The notes beneath the pieces were generated by a model. The model did no database searches, was not told the DNA's origin, and saw nothing but the letters and a program-made list of their open reading frames with translations. A stretch of DNA of 64,000 nucleotides from positions 27,501 through 91,500 of the forward strand of contig JAACJM010000210.1 in NCBI GenBank assembly GCA_013368315.1, read 5' to 3'. Positions within the stretch are counted from its first letter, which is position 1. Each line of letters opens with the position of its first letter. The position numbers and the translations under genes are program-made. Below are positions 53,579 through 62,920 of this stretch, piece by piece. The DNA comes from Tetrapyrgos nigripes (Eukaryota > Basidiomycota > Agaricomycetes > Agaricales > Campanellaceae).

Positions 53579-54928
53579 TCAACACTTGGAGCATATGTGA
53601 GCATTTCGGCATTGCTTTGCTGGAAAAGAACATTTCCTGGCGTTCCAGTTTCGACAGATATCCGAGATGTTAAAGCGTCGTCGTTGATTAGGGTTGGAGC
53701 TCGAGGAGGAATTATTAGGGAATTGGGACTGGTTATGAAGGGCAGAGGGGGCATTGACAATCCAGTTAAGGTAGAGCCCTTGAAACGCGTGGGTGTCTGT
53801 GAGAAGAAGGTCTCGACGGCTTGCGACTCGCTGGCGAATGGCCTTGTCGTAGTTAATGACGTTGATGTGTTGGGAAGAGTCAGGGTGTGATTTGAAGAGA
53901 TTGTTAATGTGTCGTCTGTAAGCCCTAATTTCTCCTTCTCTCCATGGCAATGTGAATTTGATAATGTCTTCATACATCCCAAAGGCAATTGTCCAGTCCC
54001 CATGAGTCCTAACTCTCTTCGACGGTCCTGGGAGTTTGATCTCCGCTCCATCTCCGAGCTTGTAGGTCGGTTTGTTGTCATATTCGACTGAACTGGAAAA
54101 CGAGAGGAGGACATCGAAGTCGATATGTTTGCTGTTGAAGAGGTTATTCCATTCGGAGTCGGGGAATTCAATGAGTGATGGACTGGAATAGACTGAGGCT
54201 TTAGTATGTTTGGGGTCACAGAGCCAGTTGGTGAGTGTGAGTCGAGTCTTCTCCACGTTCGATTTAGAGATGAACCATTGTGGGGCTCCCTCCCCTTCTT
54301 CTCAAGTCCATGCAAGAAGTCTCTTGTCCACCTTCTCCCGGCTAATAAAGTTTACATCGTCTCCGCCCTCATCTCCAATAGATCCTTCTCCATCTGAGCC
54401 ACTCTCATCCTCATCCTCACGGCCTCGCTTCTTCGACCTGCTAGACTGGATGATGTCTGCTGCTCGAGATTGTGCTGCTTGGAGATTATGGTCGGATTGC
54501 TTGAGTAAGTTGAAATACATTTCGTAGGTACTCTTGCGTTGTCAGTTCGGGTCTGGCATAGCTTTGATGATGTATCTATGCATGCAGGTGAGGGCTTCGA
54601 ACTTGGTACATTGCCCAGACTTGAAACTTTTGATCTCGGCCATGCATTGCTCGGAGAGCTGGGTATTTGGGGCAGTTGGTTGAGAGGATGATCCGTCAGA
54701 TGCTCTAGTAGACTGAGCTTGGGTTGCATTAGGGGTAGATGTACTGGATGACTGTGTAGCGCTGTTGATAAACGATTCTGCCTGAACGGCTAGATCTTCA
54801 GCACGAGTGATGGCGGAATTTCCCCGAGAACTGAGGCCTTCAGTATGAGCAGAGGTAGGAGCAGTGGAGCCTTCGGAACTAGTGGTATTCGGGTTCATTT
54901 CACCAGAAGGTGCAGCTTTAGGGGCCAT
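53579..54928 (-). pseudogene. Gag-like protein of the Ngaro element
   Basis: One frame from ATG 54,928 (MAPKAAPSGEMNPNT) runs to 53,579 with only two internal TGA codons (54,542-54,544 and 54,302-54,304), both compatible with CGA. Ser/Thr-rich N-terminus, KSFKSGQCTKFEALTCMHRYI, a basic KKRGREDEDES patch, then a long helical domain (WTIAFGMYEDIIKFTLPWREG). The C-terminus has a Cys/His motif, ICRNWNARKCSFP..CRNAHICSKC. Past the TGA at 53,579 the frame continues SGLHTANQC, which would complete a C-C-H-C knuckle, so that stop may also be secondary. The protein probably packages element RNA. Confidence 0.75.
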
Positions 54929-54960
54929 GAAGCGGTGAGCGAAGCGATGTATTGAATTAG

Positions 54961-55130
54961 TGACTCGAAGTTAACTAGAACTATGAGACTCGTGAGTGTG
55001 AGTAAAAAGATGAATGGAGCATATTGCATACCCGAGAGACTTGTGAGTGTGAGTGAAAAGATGGAGGGGGAATAAAGCGAGTCTCTCGGGTGTATAAGTA
55101 TAATACTGCTTGAAACAGGGAAACCAGTAG
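54961..55130 (-). repeat. Split direct repeat A1 (5' end, truncated)
   Basis: It starts 33 bp upstream of the Gag-like ATG. After AAACCAGTAG (55,130) similarity to A2 ends and TET/JBP-associated sequence begins. Confidence 0.8.
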
Positions 55131-55202
55131 GTCTAATACACCACTCTCTCTCTATTCTGACACATCCTCCCTGTCTACTCCACCATCCTCTCAAGGTTCA
55201 AG

Positions 55203-56601
55203 TCCTATGCGCTCAGGCAAATGGAAAAGAAAGACCAGATGAAGCAGGAAGAAAACCCATGGTTCTATCAAATCAACACCTGATCCTGTGGTACCCCAAA
55301 CTCAACCCCCAAAAGCCTTGACCACTCGGAGCCACTCTTCCCAGGAAAAATATCAGATGGACAGGAGGGAGGCTTATGAGTATGCTCTGGGATACCACCT
55401 GAGGACGTCCATCGGCCACAATCTGTTTCTCAAAGATGGCTTTAAAGAGACTCAAGCCGATGTTGTTTGTGATGTCTCAAAGCAGACGTCTGGCTATTTG
55501 GGTTGTACTTCCAAGGAGATCAGTGGAGATGAGTCTTCTGACAAAGAATGGACTATTCAGGAGCTTTGTGGGCCTGACAGATTGGGTTTCTAATATGTGA
55601 GTGTCCAATCAGTACTTTTTCAAAAGTGTTCTTCCACTCAACCAATATTTTTGCAAAAGTGCTGAACCCAAAGTTGTTGTAGATAGTAATGGAGTTGTTG
55701 TCACTGTTCTGATTCCTCCCCCAGAAGATCCTGAGACTTGATCATCGGAAGTTGTTGAGCTGGCTATCCAGGCATTGAATCATGAAATGGAAAGCTGACC
55801 AACTGTCAATAAACCGAAGAAAAAGCAAAAGGGAAATCAGATGGCCAGCAAACAAGGACTATCCTTTAAGAAAAAAGAGCTGTCACATAGGAGAGGGAAT
55901 TATCCTGTCAAGACTGATGGGTCAGACTGTGATTTTCCTTAACCTATCCCCAAAAAACTTCAGCTGAGATTGTGAACCAGTTTGCCAAAAGGATTTATCA
56001 TTCCAAGAAAACTCAGGTGGCCCTCAATAGACTTAGGCACCAGCAGTGTTTCATTTGGCTGGCTGGACATGCCTCTTCTATTTTCACTCATTTCACACCC
56101 AGTCTCTATAACTACTACAGAGATATCAATGCCAAACTCCTTCAGTTCAATTTCCATAATTCCATCTTCGCCTGCTGCACATACAACTTTGGACCTTTCG
56201 TATTCACAAAAATGCACCTTGATTATCTGAACTACATTGCCAGGTGGTGTGCAGTCACTTCAATGGGTCATTTTGATTATGAAACTGGGAGTTAAAACTC
56301 ATTCTAGAGTTTTCTTCAGGCTGGACCCTTCTCCTTCCTTTCTGAAGCTCAATGCTCATTCACACAGTACACTGCAGGTGGAATCTTTCATTATGTTGAA
56401 GATGGATTCAGGATGAGGACACAGATGTCTCCAGAGGAGAAGATAGAGGCAGAGGCTAAACAATATCAAAGAGTTAATGAAGGTCTAAACAAGTACTCCA
56501 CTGTTGAACAGTTGAAGTCTATCTCACATTCTGATGTTGTCATGCTCAAATCTGGCCAAAATCTGGCATTAGTCTCTATTTTCATGTATGATTTTTCTTG
56601 A
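55203..56601 (+). pseudogene. TET/JBP-like 2-oxoglutarate/Fe(II) dioxygenase, broken
   Basis: Family members oxidise modified bases such as 5-methylcytosine. An N-terminal piece (55,225-55,590: MRSGKWKRKTR, then YQMDRREAYEYALGYHL) is Lys-rich. The catalytic part reads NRLRHQQCFIWLAGHASSIF, LYNYYRDINAKLL, FACCTYNFGP then MHLDYLN (candidate HxD iron ligands, near 56,210-56,230) and WCAVTSMGHFDYETG. A deletion and frameshifts near 56,290-56,360 remove the segment that should hold the distal His. The motif CSFTQYTAGGIFHYVEDGF (near 56,350-56,410) closes the fold as in fungal TET/JBP proteins. Assignment rests on these motifs from memory. Confidence 0.65.
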
Positions 56602-57632
56602 AATAAAAGCATCAATATGTAATGGGCTGTAAATAGTTCTCATTGTAGTTGGCAACTGCATGAATCAGAATGCCCAGTTGTCAGACGCATCTTTTACATA
56701 AAGGTACACACACTATAGTGAACCTTCATCACCTCACTTCTCCCTACACCACCTATGTCTTAAACAGGCTCAGAACCAACCTCAACAACTTCGAAGAAAT
56801 GTGAACAGACCCTCAAAAGGGCAAGGGAATATAGAAAAAGGTACACTTTGCATTTAATTTATTCTAAATGGTGGATTAAACAGCTTTCTGTTCTTAGAAA
56901 CTCCCAAAGAATCAACCAAAAGCTTAAAGAATGTAGAGAGCAGCAGAAGAGGACCCAAACAGCTGAAGAGTTAGAAATAGCCAGACATAAGAGCTGAGAA
57001 AGTTCTGCAAAATACTACTGGAGGTGAGTACCACTTCAATTTGTTCTCTACTTGCTCACTTTGTCACAACTAATTCTTTGAAAACTCAGTCAAAACCAAA
57101 CCAAAATTCTCTATGGCAACTCCAACTGCCAAATGGATCAACACATAGAGAAATTTGGGTACAACCATTTCTGACAGAACTTTCAATTTTGGGATACCTG
57201 CAATCAACTAGGTGTAAATATCAAGGCCACACATCCTTTGGCTGAGGCATTTAGGGCTGAGAGAGAGACAGAATAGATGGCAGGGTGTGACAGCTTTAGC
57301 AAAAGTTCTCTTCTTTATATGTAACCACTTTGTCACTACTCTCCTCCACCTTGCTTCACTATGATATGTAAATATATGCCAGAGGAAAGATATATAGACC
57401 ACTGGGCTGAATCATGGTTTTTTTTCTCATTTTCACCAGTCAGGTAGCTTAATGGGTTTGATTCAACAGAAGTCACTAGTCACTTTTGCAAAAGTAAGTT
57501 TAAATAGTGGTTATGGTAAGTTGCCTTCTCCTATTCTGCAACAGCTTTTTTCACTCTTCCAAAATGGTAATGTAACTTAATGGTAAAGTGCATCAGCCAA
57601 GCTGATGACTCATTATTTTTGTCCAAAACCAT
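56602..57632. other. No intact gene recognised
   Basis: Small coding-like pieces (for example SQRINQKLKECREQQKRTQ near 56,890-56,960) suggest a coiled-coil gene remnant. Tracts TTTTGCAAAAGT (57,484) and GCTTTAGCAAAAGT (57,295) occur. Confidence 0.35.
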
Positions 57633-58075
57633 GATGTCCAGCTCAACATCTCTGGCCTCTACATGGTGAGTACTCACTGTCTTCTTTGACACTGACATAC
57701 TCTGTGCACAGATTGTGGATTCTCTCTTGACTCAACGAGGTTTTTTGCTTTCTTCGAGAACTTTTGCAAAGGTTGAATGTTTCATATGGTGTGCAACACT
57801 CTGACGACGTCCAGCTCAATGTCTCCAGCCTCTACCTCATATCTCATGGTGAGTACTCACATACTCTGTGCACAGATTGTGGATTCTCCCTTGACTCAAC
57901 AAGGTTTTTTGCAAAGGTTGAATGTTTCATCATTTTTGTCTGAAACCACCACGTCCAGCTCAACATCCTTGTGGTGAGTACTCACATATTCTGTGCACAG
58001 ATTATGGATTCTCCCTTGACTGAATGAGGTTTTTTTTTTCTTCACAAACTTTTGCAAAGGTTGAATGTTTTATGT
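57633..58075 (+). repeat. Three tandem exon/intron-like units
   Basis: CCAGCTCAA(C/T)(A/G)TC begins near 57,633, 57,806 and 57,955 (173 and 149 bp apart). Each is followed by GGTGAGTACTCAC, an ideal 5' splice site, then CTGTGCACAGATTGTGGATT, GACTCAACGAGG and TTTGCAAAGGTTGAATG. Whole exon-intron modules seem to have been duplicated. Confidence 0.8.
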
Positions 58076-59121
58076 GGCATGCGATATTCTGACACATGTT
58101 TGTTTTGATGAGAAATCTTCACTCCTCTCATTCGACAAGTTCAACCTGGTCAGTCAAGATCAAGCTATCACAAACACATCCTATATTCCCTGCTCCCCAC
58201 TCTATGATACCTCTATGAGTCCCTTGGGAAAGAGTGGACAGAATTTCACATACTATGTTATCTGGTAGGGTCCTAGTGCTGGAATATATGCTCACCAGTG
58301 AGTCACTACACCCTCCAACTTTACATCACTAATAAATACTCTCTTTTATCAGGTGAATAGCGTTGGGGCATGCACAGAAGACCAACCAGCCAGTACCTAA
58401 AGGCTTCTATCAGCATGAGGAAGCAAAGATTATTGACACCTGGAAGCATTACTGTCAACATCTCCACAGCCACAACAGTACCTTTGAGGCCTTCATCAAC
58501 CCCTTCTCCACTCCTTCTGGAATGGTGAGCAGTTTTGTTGACATCAATGTTTCTTTTTCAACTGACAATTTTCTGAAGGCAGTCGCTGAAAGCACTCCCA
58601 GTCTGGTTCAATTGATGAACACAAGTGTGGCTCAGATGTGAATGGATGACAGCATTGTCACGACTCCGTCCTCTTCCCCCACTAAGAGGGCTTTTGCTAA
58701 AGTCAGTCTCAAACCACCAGCAACTCCCACACATCATGCACAGTACTATGCTGCGGCGTATGCCTATCAGCAAGCAGATATACGTTGGAATCTCACTACA
58801 CAATTCAACTTGATCTGGAGCTCTCCCTTGACACAGACTGCAAGAGACTTCCAACCTACCATTGACATCCTGCTGGCTGACGATGACAGCCAGGAGATAG
58901 ATGTGAGCAATGATGCTGAGGATGGAGAGCAGGATGCAGAGGATGATGACCCTGGTTATGAAACAGACCAGGTAAATAGCAATGATGAGGATGAGAAGGG
59001 CCTAGAAGACCAGCCACAGGAAACCCAGGAGGAAGGAAAACTGGAGGGGGAGAAAGACATTATGGAGGGTGAGGACAATCTCACACTGAAGGAGATGATG
59101 ACAGCCCTGGAAGACAGGTAG
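58076..59121 (+). pseudogene. Gene remnant: possible RNase H1 N-terminal domain plus acidic tail
   Basis: 58,090-58,262 reads HVCFDEKSSLLSFDKFNLV to NFTYYVIW, then GPSAGIYAH and, after a likely GTGAGT..CAG intron (~58,299-58,354), VNSVGAC and KGFYQHEEAKIIDTW. The spacing YYVI..G..GIY, V.SV.AC, KGF....EA resembles the RNase H1 N-terminal (hybrid-binding) domain. From 58,363 one frame runs to 59,121, split only by TGA at 58,639-58,641 (fits CGA), through SPTKRAFAKVSLKPPATPT and a strongly acidic C-terminus (EDGEQDAEDDDPGYETDQ). Domain assignment is tentative. Confidence 0.45.
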
Positions 59122-59470
59122 CGGGTTTAGTACAGTCTACTTATCTTTTGATACTTTAGATAAAGCAGTCGCATATCTGTCATTTTGAATTGATTCCAAA
59201 TTGTCTGAAGCGTTTGCAAAAGTGCCAGAAAAAATCACCCCAGGCATTGTGCTGACATGCCGTGAGGTTTCCTCACTTAAATAATACCAGAATATTCATT
59301 TAATGACTAGCCAACTGAACATGTGCCATATATGGTAAGAGAAACATGACCAGAAAGGCCGCCACTGATGTACCAGGACTTTTGCAAATCTTGTGTGGAA
59401 GATGTGTCCATACTTTTGCAAATGTACTACAGCATCTGATGGCCTGATTAGCACAAACGTGGTAGATTTG
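59122..59470. other. Unassigned, with TTTTGCAAA motifs
   Basis: GTTTGCAAAAGTG (59,214), ACTTTTGCAAATC (59,382) and ACTTTTGCAAATG (59,411) occur; no gene. Confidence 0.4.
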
Positions 59471-60350
59471 GGGTTCCTCCTCCTCTAGGGCTGGTCTAGG
59501 GGCACCTGTGTTTTCTGAGGGGCAGACTTGGTTGATCCAGAATCTATGCCCTCTAGGATGGTATCTCCCTTTGGGGTAAGCCCAATGTTGGCAGCAACAA
59601 ACTGATCCTGATTGGAGACGTCTTCTACTGATGGGAGTGGTGCCATAAGAATTTGTAGTCAGCCACTCATCCAGTCAATCTGCAGGGGAGTCCCAGAATG
59701 ACATCTTCTCCACCTAAGTCTGTGACCAGAAAGTCTAGCCATGCCTCTTGTCGATCTGCTGTCATGGCTAATCAACAGAACTGATCTATATGCCCAGCTT
59801 GGTTAAGGGTCCCATCAATGTTGTGAAGGGGATAAGTTTGGATCTGGTGCTGTTGTACAAAAAATTGTTCCAGGAACAGACCTGTAGCTCCACTGTCAAC
59901 CATTGCCACTACCACTGTTTCATTTCATCTTCCTCAGAGTTTCACACATATGGAAGTGAGAAGAAAGGGATTCTATTTTGGAAATACTGGATATGGTACT
60001 TGAGGGAATAGAATCATATGAGGAACAGTAAAACATGTGGGTAGTTAAGGGAACAGACACCCATTTCAAAAACCCTGTTGGTTAGCAAGGGTTCAGCAAT
60101 AGATTTTTGTAAGGCAGCAAGCACAGATGGAGATTCAGTGGAAGATGAGGCAGCAACAGTAGTAGTGGGGAAGGAAGCAGGGGCAGCAAGAGGTAGATTG
60201 TCAGGGGAGAGGCTAAAGAAATCACTGGCAGTGGCTGCAACACGTTGTCAAGGCTGGCCCATGTATCAGTCCTGACAGACAGAAGAGCAATGGCCCATCC
60301 TCTCACAGCAGTCACACTTGTCACACCCATGGTTTCCATCTCACTTCAAG
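59471..60350 (-). pseudogene. Ty3/gypsy gag-protease fragment
   Basis: The minus strand shows a CX2CX4HX4C knuckle (CDCCERMGHCSSVC, ~60,275-60,316), then an aspartic protease with VDSGATGLFLEQFF (~59,865-59,903), an LTDLGGEDVILGLP-type second motif (near 59,690) and ASN/ALE-rich spacer remnants. A TGA follows IDQFC and more stops come after VILGLPC. It is a different, older gypsy family from the element at 5.6-25 kb and is fragmentary; no RT was found nearby. Confidence 0.75.
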
Positions 60351-60397
60351 TGATCTCTGGAGCCACAGCCATAGCAGCACCCTTGCATTCACTGGAG

Positions 60398-60740
60398 GCA
60401 AATCCCTGTAAATCAACTGCCATACAGGGGTATTACAGTGACCTTACAACAAGTCATTCAATAAGTAATCCACCTTGTATTACAGAGGTATTACAGAGAG
60501 AAGAATTTTCCAGAGCAATGCTGTAAGACTGCTGTAAGACAAGTTGTATTACAGGGACATTTCAGAGGCCAAATCCCTGTAGATCCATTGCCCTACATAA
60601 GGATTACAGCAACCTTACACCAAGCCATTCAACAAGTATTCTGCCTTGGATTACAGAAGTATTACAGAGAGAAGAAATTTTGGGAGCAATGCTGTAAGAC
60701 TGCTGTAAGACAAGTTGGATTACAGGAACATTTCAGAGTG
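60398..60740 (+). repeat. 172-bp tandem duplication rich in TTACAG
   Basis: AAATCCCTGTA(A/G)ATC..(A/T)TTGCC and AGCAATGCTGTAAGACTGCTGTAAGACAAGTTG-like blocks (split here) recur ~172-173 bp apart with ~15% divergence. Confidence 0.8.
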
Positions 60741-61075
60741 ACATGGTGTCACAGTAATACATTAGGTAATACAGCCAAGAAATACAGAAGTATTTCAGTG
60801 TGACAAAAATTCACAGTATATCTTCCAGTAATTCAAGTCTGTATTACAAAGGATTGACAACATTCAAGTATACAGTAAATCTACAGTGATGGCAAATGTT
60901 TTACAGGAGACTTACTGTGACATTTCAGTCACAGTAATATTGGGGTAGGTCAGCCAGGATTACTGAAACATTACAACAAAAAGGAAAGAATATATCTGAA
61001 AAATTAAATGTATTGATGGAAAATATATAATGTCACATTTAGGTGACAGTAAGAGGACTGGATGCTTGGAGACAC
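60741..61075. repeat. TTACAG/CACAGT-rich stretch
   Basis: Irregular repeats of ATTACAG, TTTCAGTGTGAC and TCACAGTAATA; no gene. Confidence 0.5.
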
Positions 61076-62044
61076 TCTGCATGTATCCCCCCAGACGCAA
61101 CTTGCACACACCACAGTGGATGCAACCTGCATACACCATGGATGCAACTTGCATGCACTCTGGACACAACTTGCGTGCACTCCAGACACAACTTGTGTAC
61201 ACTCCAGACACAACTGGTGTGCACTCCAGACACAACTTGTGTACACTCCAGACACCACTGGTGTGCACTCCAGATGCAACTTGGGCACACTCTGGACACA
61301 CTCTGGACACAACTTGTGCGCACTCTGGATGCAACCTGCGCGCACCCTGGATGCAACTTGCACACACTCTGGACGCAACCTGCACGCACCATGGACACAA
61401 CTTGTGCGGACCCTGGACGCAACTTGCGTGCACTCTGGACACAACCTGCCTGTGGGCACTCTGGACGCAACCTGTGGGCACTCTGGATGCAACCTGCAGG
61501 CACTCTGGATGCAATCTGCAGGCAATCTGGATGCAACCTGCGTGCACTCTGGACGCAACCTGCAACCTACATGCACTCTGGACGCAACCTGCATGCACTC
61601 TGGATGCAACCTGCGCGCACTCTGGAAGCAACCTGCACGCACTCTGGATACAACCTGTACACACTCTGGACACAACCTGCACACACTCTGGACGCAACCT
61701 GCATGCACCATGGAGACAACTTGCACGCACTCTGGATGCAACTTGCACACACTCTGGACGCAACTTGTGCGCACTCTGCTCTGGATGCAACCTGTGTGCA
61801 CTCTGGATGCAACCTGCACGCACTGTGGACGTACTGTGGATGCAACCTGCACGCACTCTGGACGCACTCTGGATGCACTGAAGACGCAACCTGTGTGCAC
61901 TCTGGACGCAACCTGCATGCACCCTGGACACAACCTGCGCGCACTCTGGACACAACCTGCATGCAACATGGACACAACTTGCATGCACTCTGGACACAAC
62001 CACACAACCTGTGTGCACCATGGATCCACTCTGGACACACTCTG
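61076..62044 (+). repeat. 22-bp satellite array 1
   Basis: About 44 copies of the 22-bp unit GCAACCTGCATGCACTCTGGAC, diverged mainly at CpG/TpG positions. Because 22 is not a multiple of 3 and the unit has no stop in most frames, several frames on both strands are open for 280-365 codons. Those Cys-rich ORFs are repeat artefacts. Confidence 0.95.
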
Positions 62045-62920
62045 TTAAAAAAATCATTTACCAACTGTTCACAGTCCACTTTTCACAGTCCACTTTTCAC
62101 GGTCTACTTTTCACGGCCCACTTTCAAAGTTTACTGACTTTTGCAATTTCTGACTTTTGCCATATTTACGCTCTGCCACTTAGACCTTACTTGATACAAG
62201 AACAGGTGCTCAGACAGCATCAGACAGTTAATAAACATCTGATTGAGTTGTACATGCTGAAATATAACAAAAAGGAGAGAAAATGAAGCGAAGAAAATAG
62301 GAAGAACCAGATTATAGTTGCTATTATTCATGATAACTCACAATTCTGCCAGTCTCACCTCATGTCTTTCTATTTGGTCAGAGACTGTTGCTAGCGAAGA
62401 TGCAGCAAAGGAATACTTGAGTAAATACTGGAACTTGATTGGAACTTCAATAACTGCACTGAGGACCCACAAAGGGGTATCTTGAGTGCCCAGTCTTCCA
62501 GGCAGATGTTTCAAGGTTTCTGTATACAAGTTTGTTAGCCACAGAGCATTCCTGGTTCAGGAACTATGGAGGAGGAGTTGGATAAAGGTAAGAGCGACGA
62601 CTCACAAGAGATGTGACATGGCAGCCAAAGCCAAGCCAGAGTGGCAGCATGTTGACATTTGACATCACATGTTATGCACATGGTCACGCGTCAGGGGAGA
62701 CGCATCTACTTTCTATCACCCCAAACTCCCTTTTCGACGGTTTAACAGAGTGGATTGCCTTAGAGATGTATTAAAAGGCCATGAAGGGCTGATTGAGAAT
62801 ATTATTCGTGGTTTGAAGTTAGAAAGTCGGTACACGAAAAGTGGTCAATGAAAAGTGGACCTTGAAAAATCGGTGGACTCTGAAAGGTCAGAAAATGATT
62901 TATTTAACACTTTGAACACC
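62045..62920. other. Spacer between satellite arrays
   Basis: Next to array 1, CAGTCCACTTTTCAC is repeated four times (62,065-62,125). Near the other edge (62,838-62,890) similar words appear inverted (GAAAAGTGGACC, AAAATGATTTATTTAACA), so the spacer has mirrored ends. A minus-strand 60-codon frame (62,338-62,529, GTQDTPLWVLSAVIEVPIKF) and a plus-strand 60-codon frame (62,669-62,851, FRRFNRVDCLRDVLKGHEG) look coding-like but are unidentified. Confidence 0.45.

Larger units (their letters stand above)
49812..55130 (-). mobile_element. Ngaro/PAT-type tyrosine-recombinase retrotransposon
   Basis: On the minus strand: A1 repeat (55,130-54,961), Gag-like ORF, RT-RNase H, tyrosine recombinase, B1 (50,558-50,443), A2 (50,161-49,973), B2 (49,927-49,812). 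Split direct repeats plus a tyrosine recombinase in place of a DDE integrase are the hallmarks of PAT/Ngaro elements of the DIRS order, which are known from fungi. No methyltransferase domain is seen. A1 appears ~280 bp shorter than the A2 region, so the 5' end is probably truncated. Single stops and one frameshift inactivate it. Confidence 0.85.

Noticed and set aside
60960..62137. ORFs of 283-365 codons on both strands
   Set aside because: They translate the 22-bp satellite; all frames look alike because the unit lacks stops, so they are not genes.
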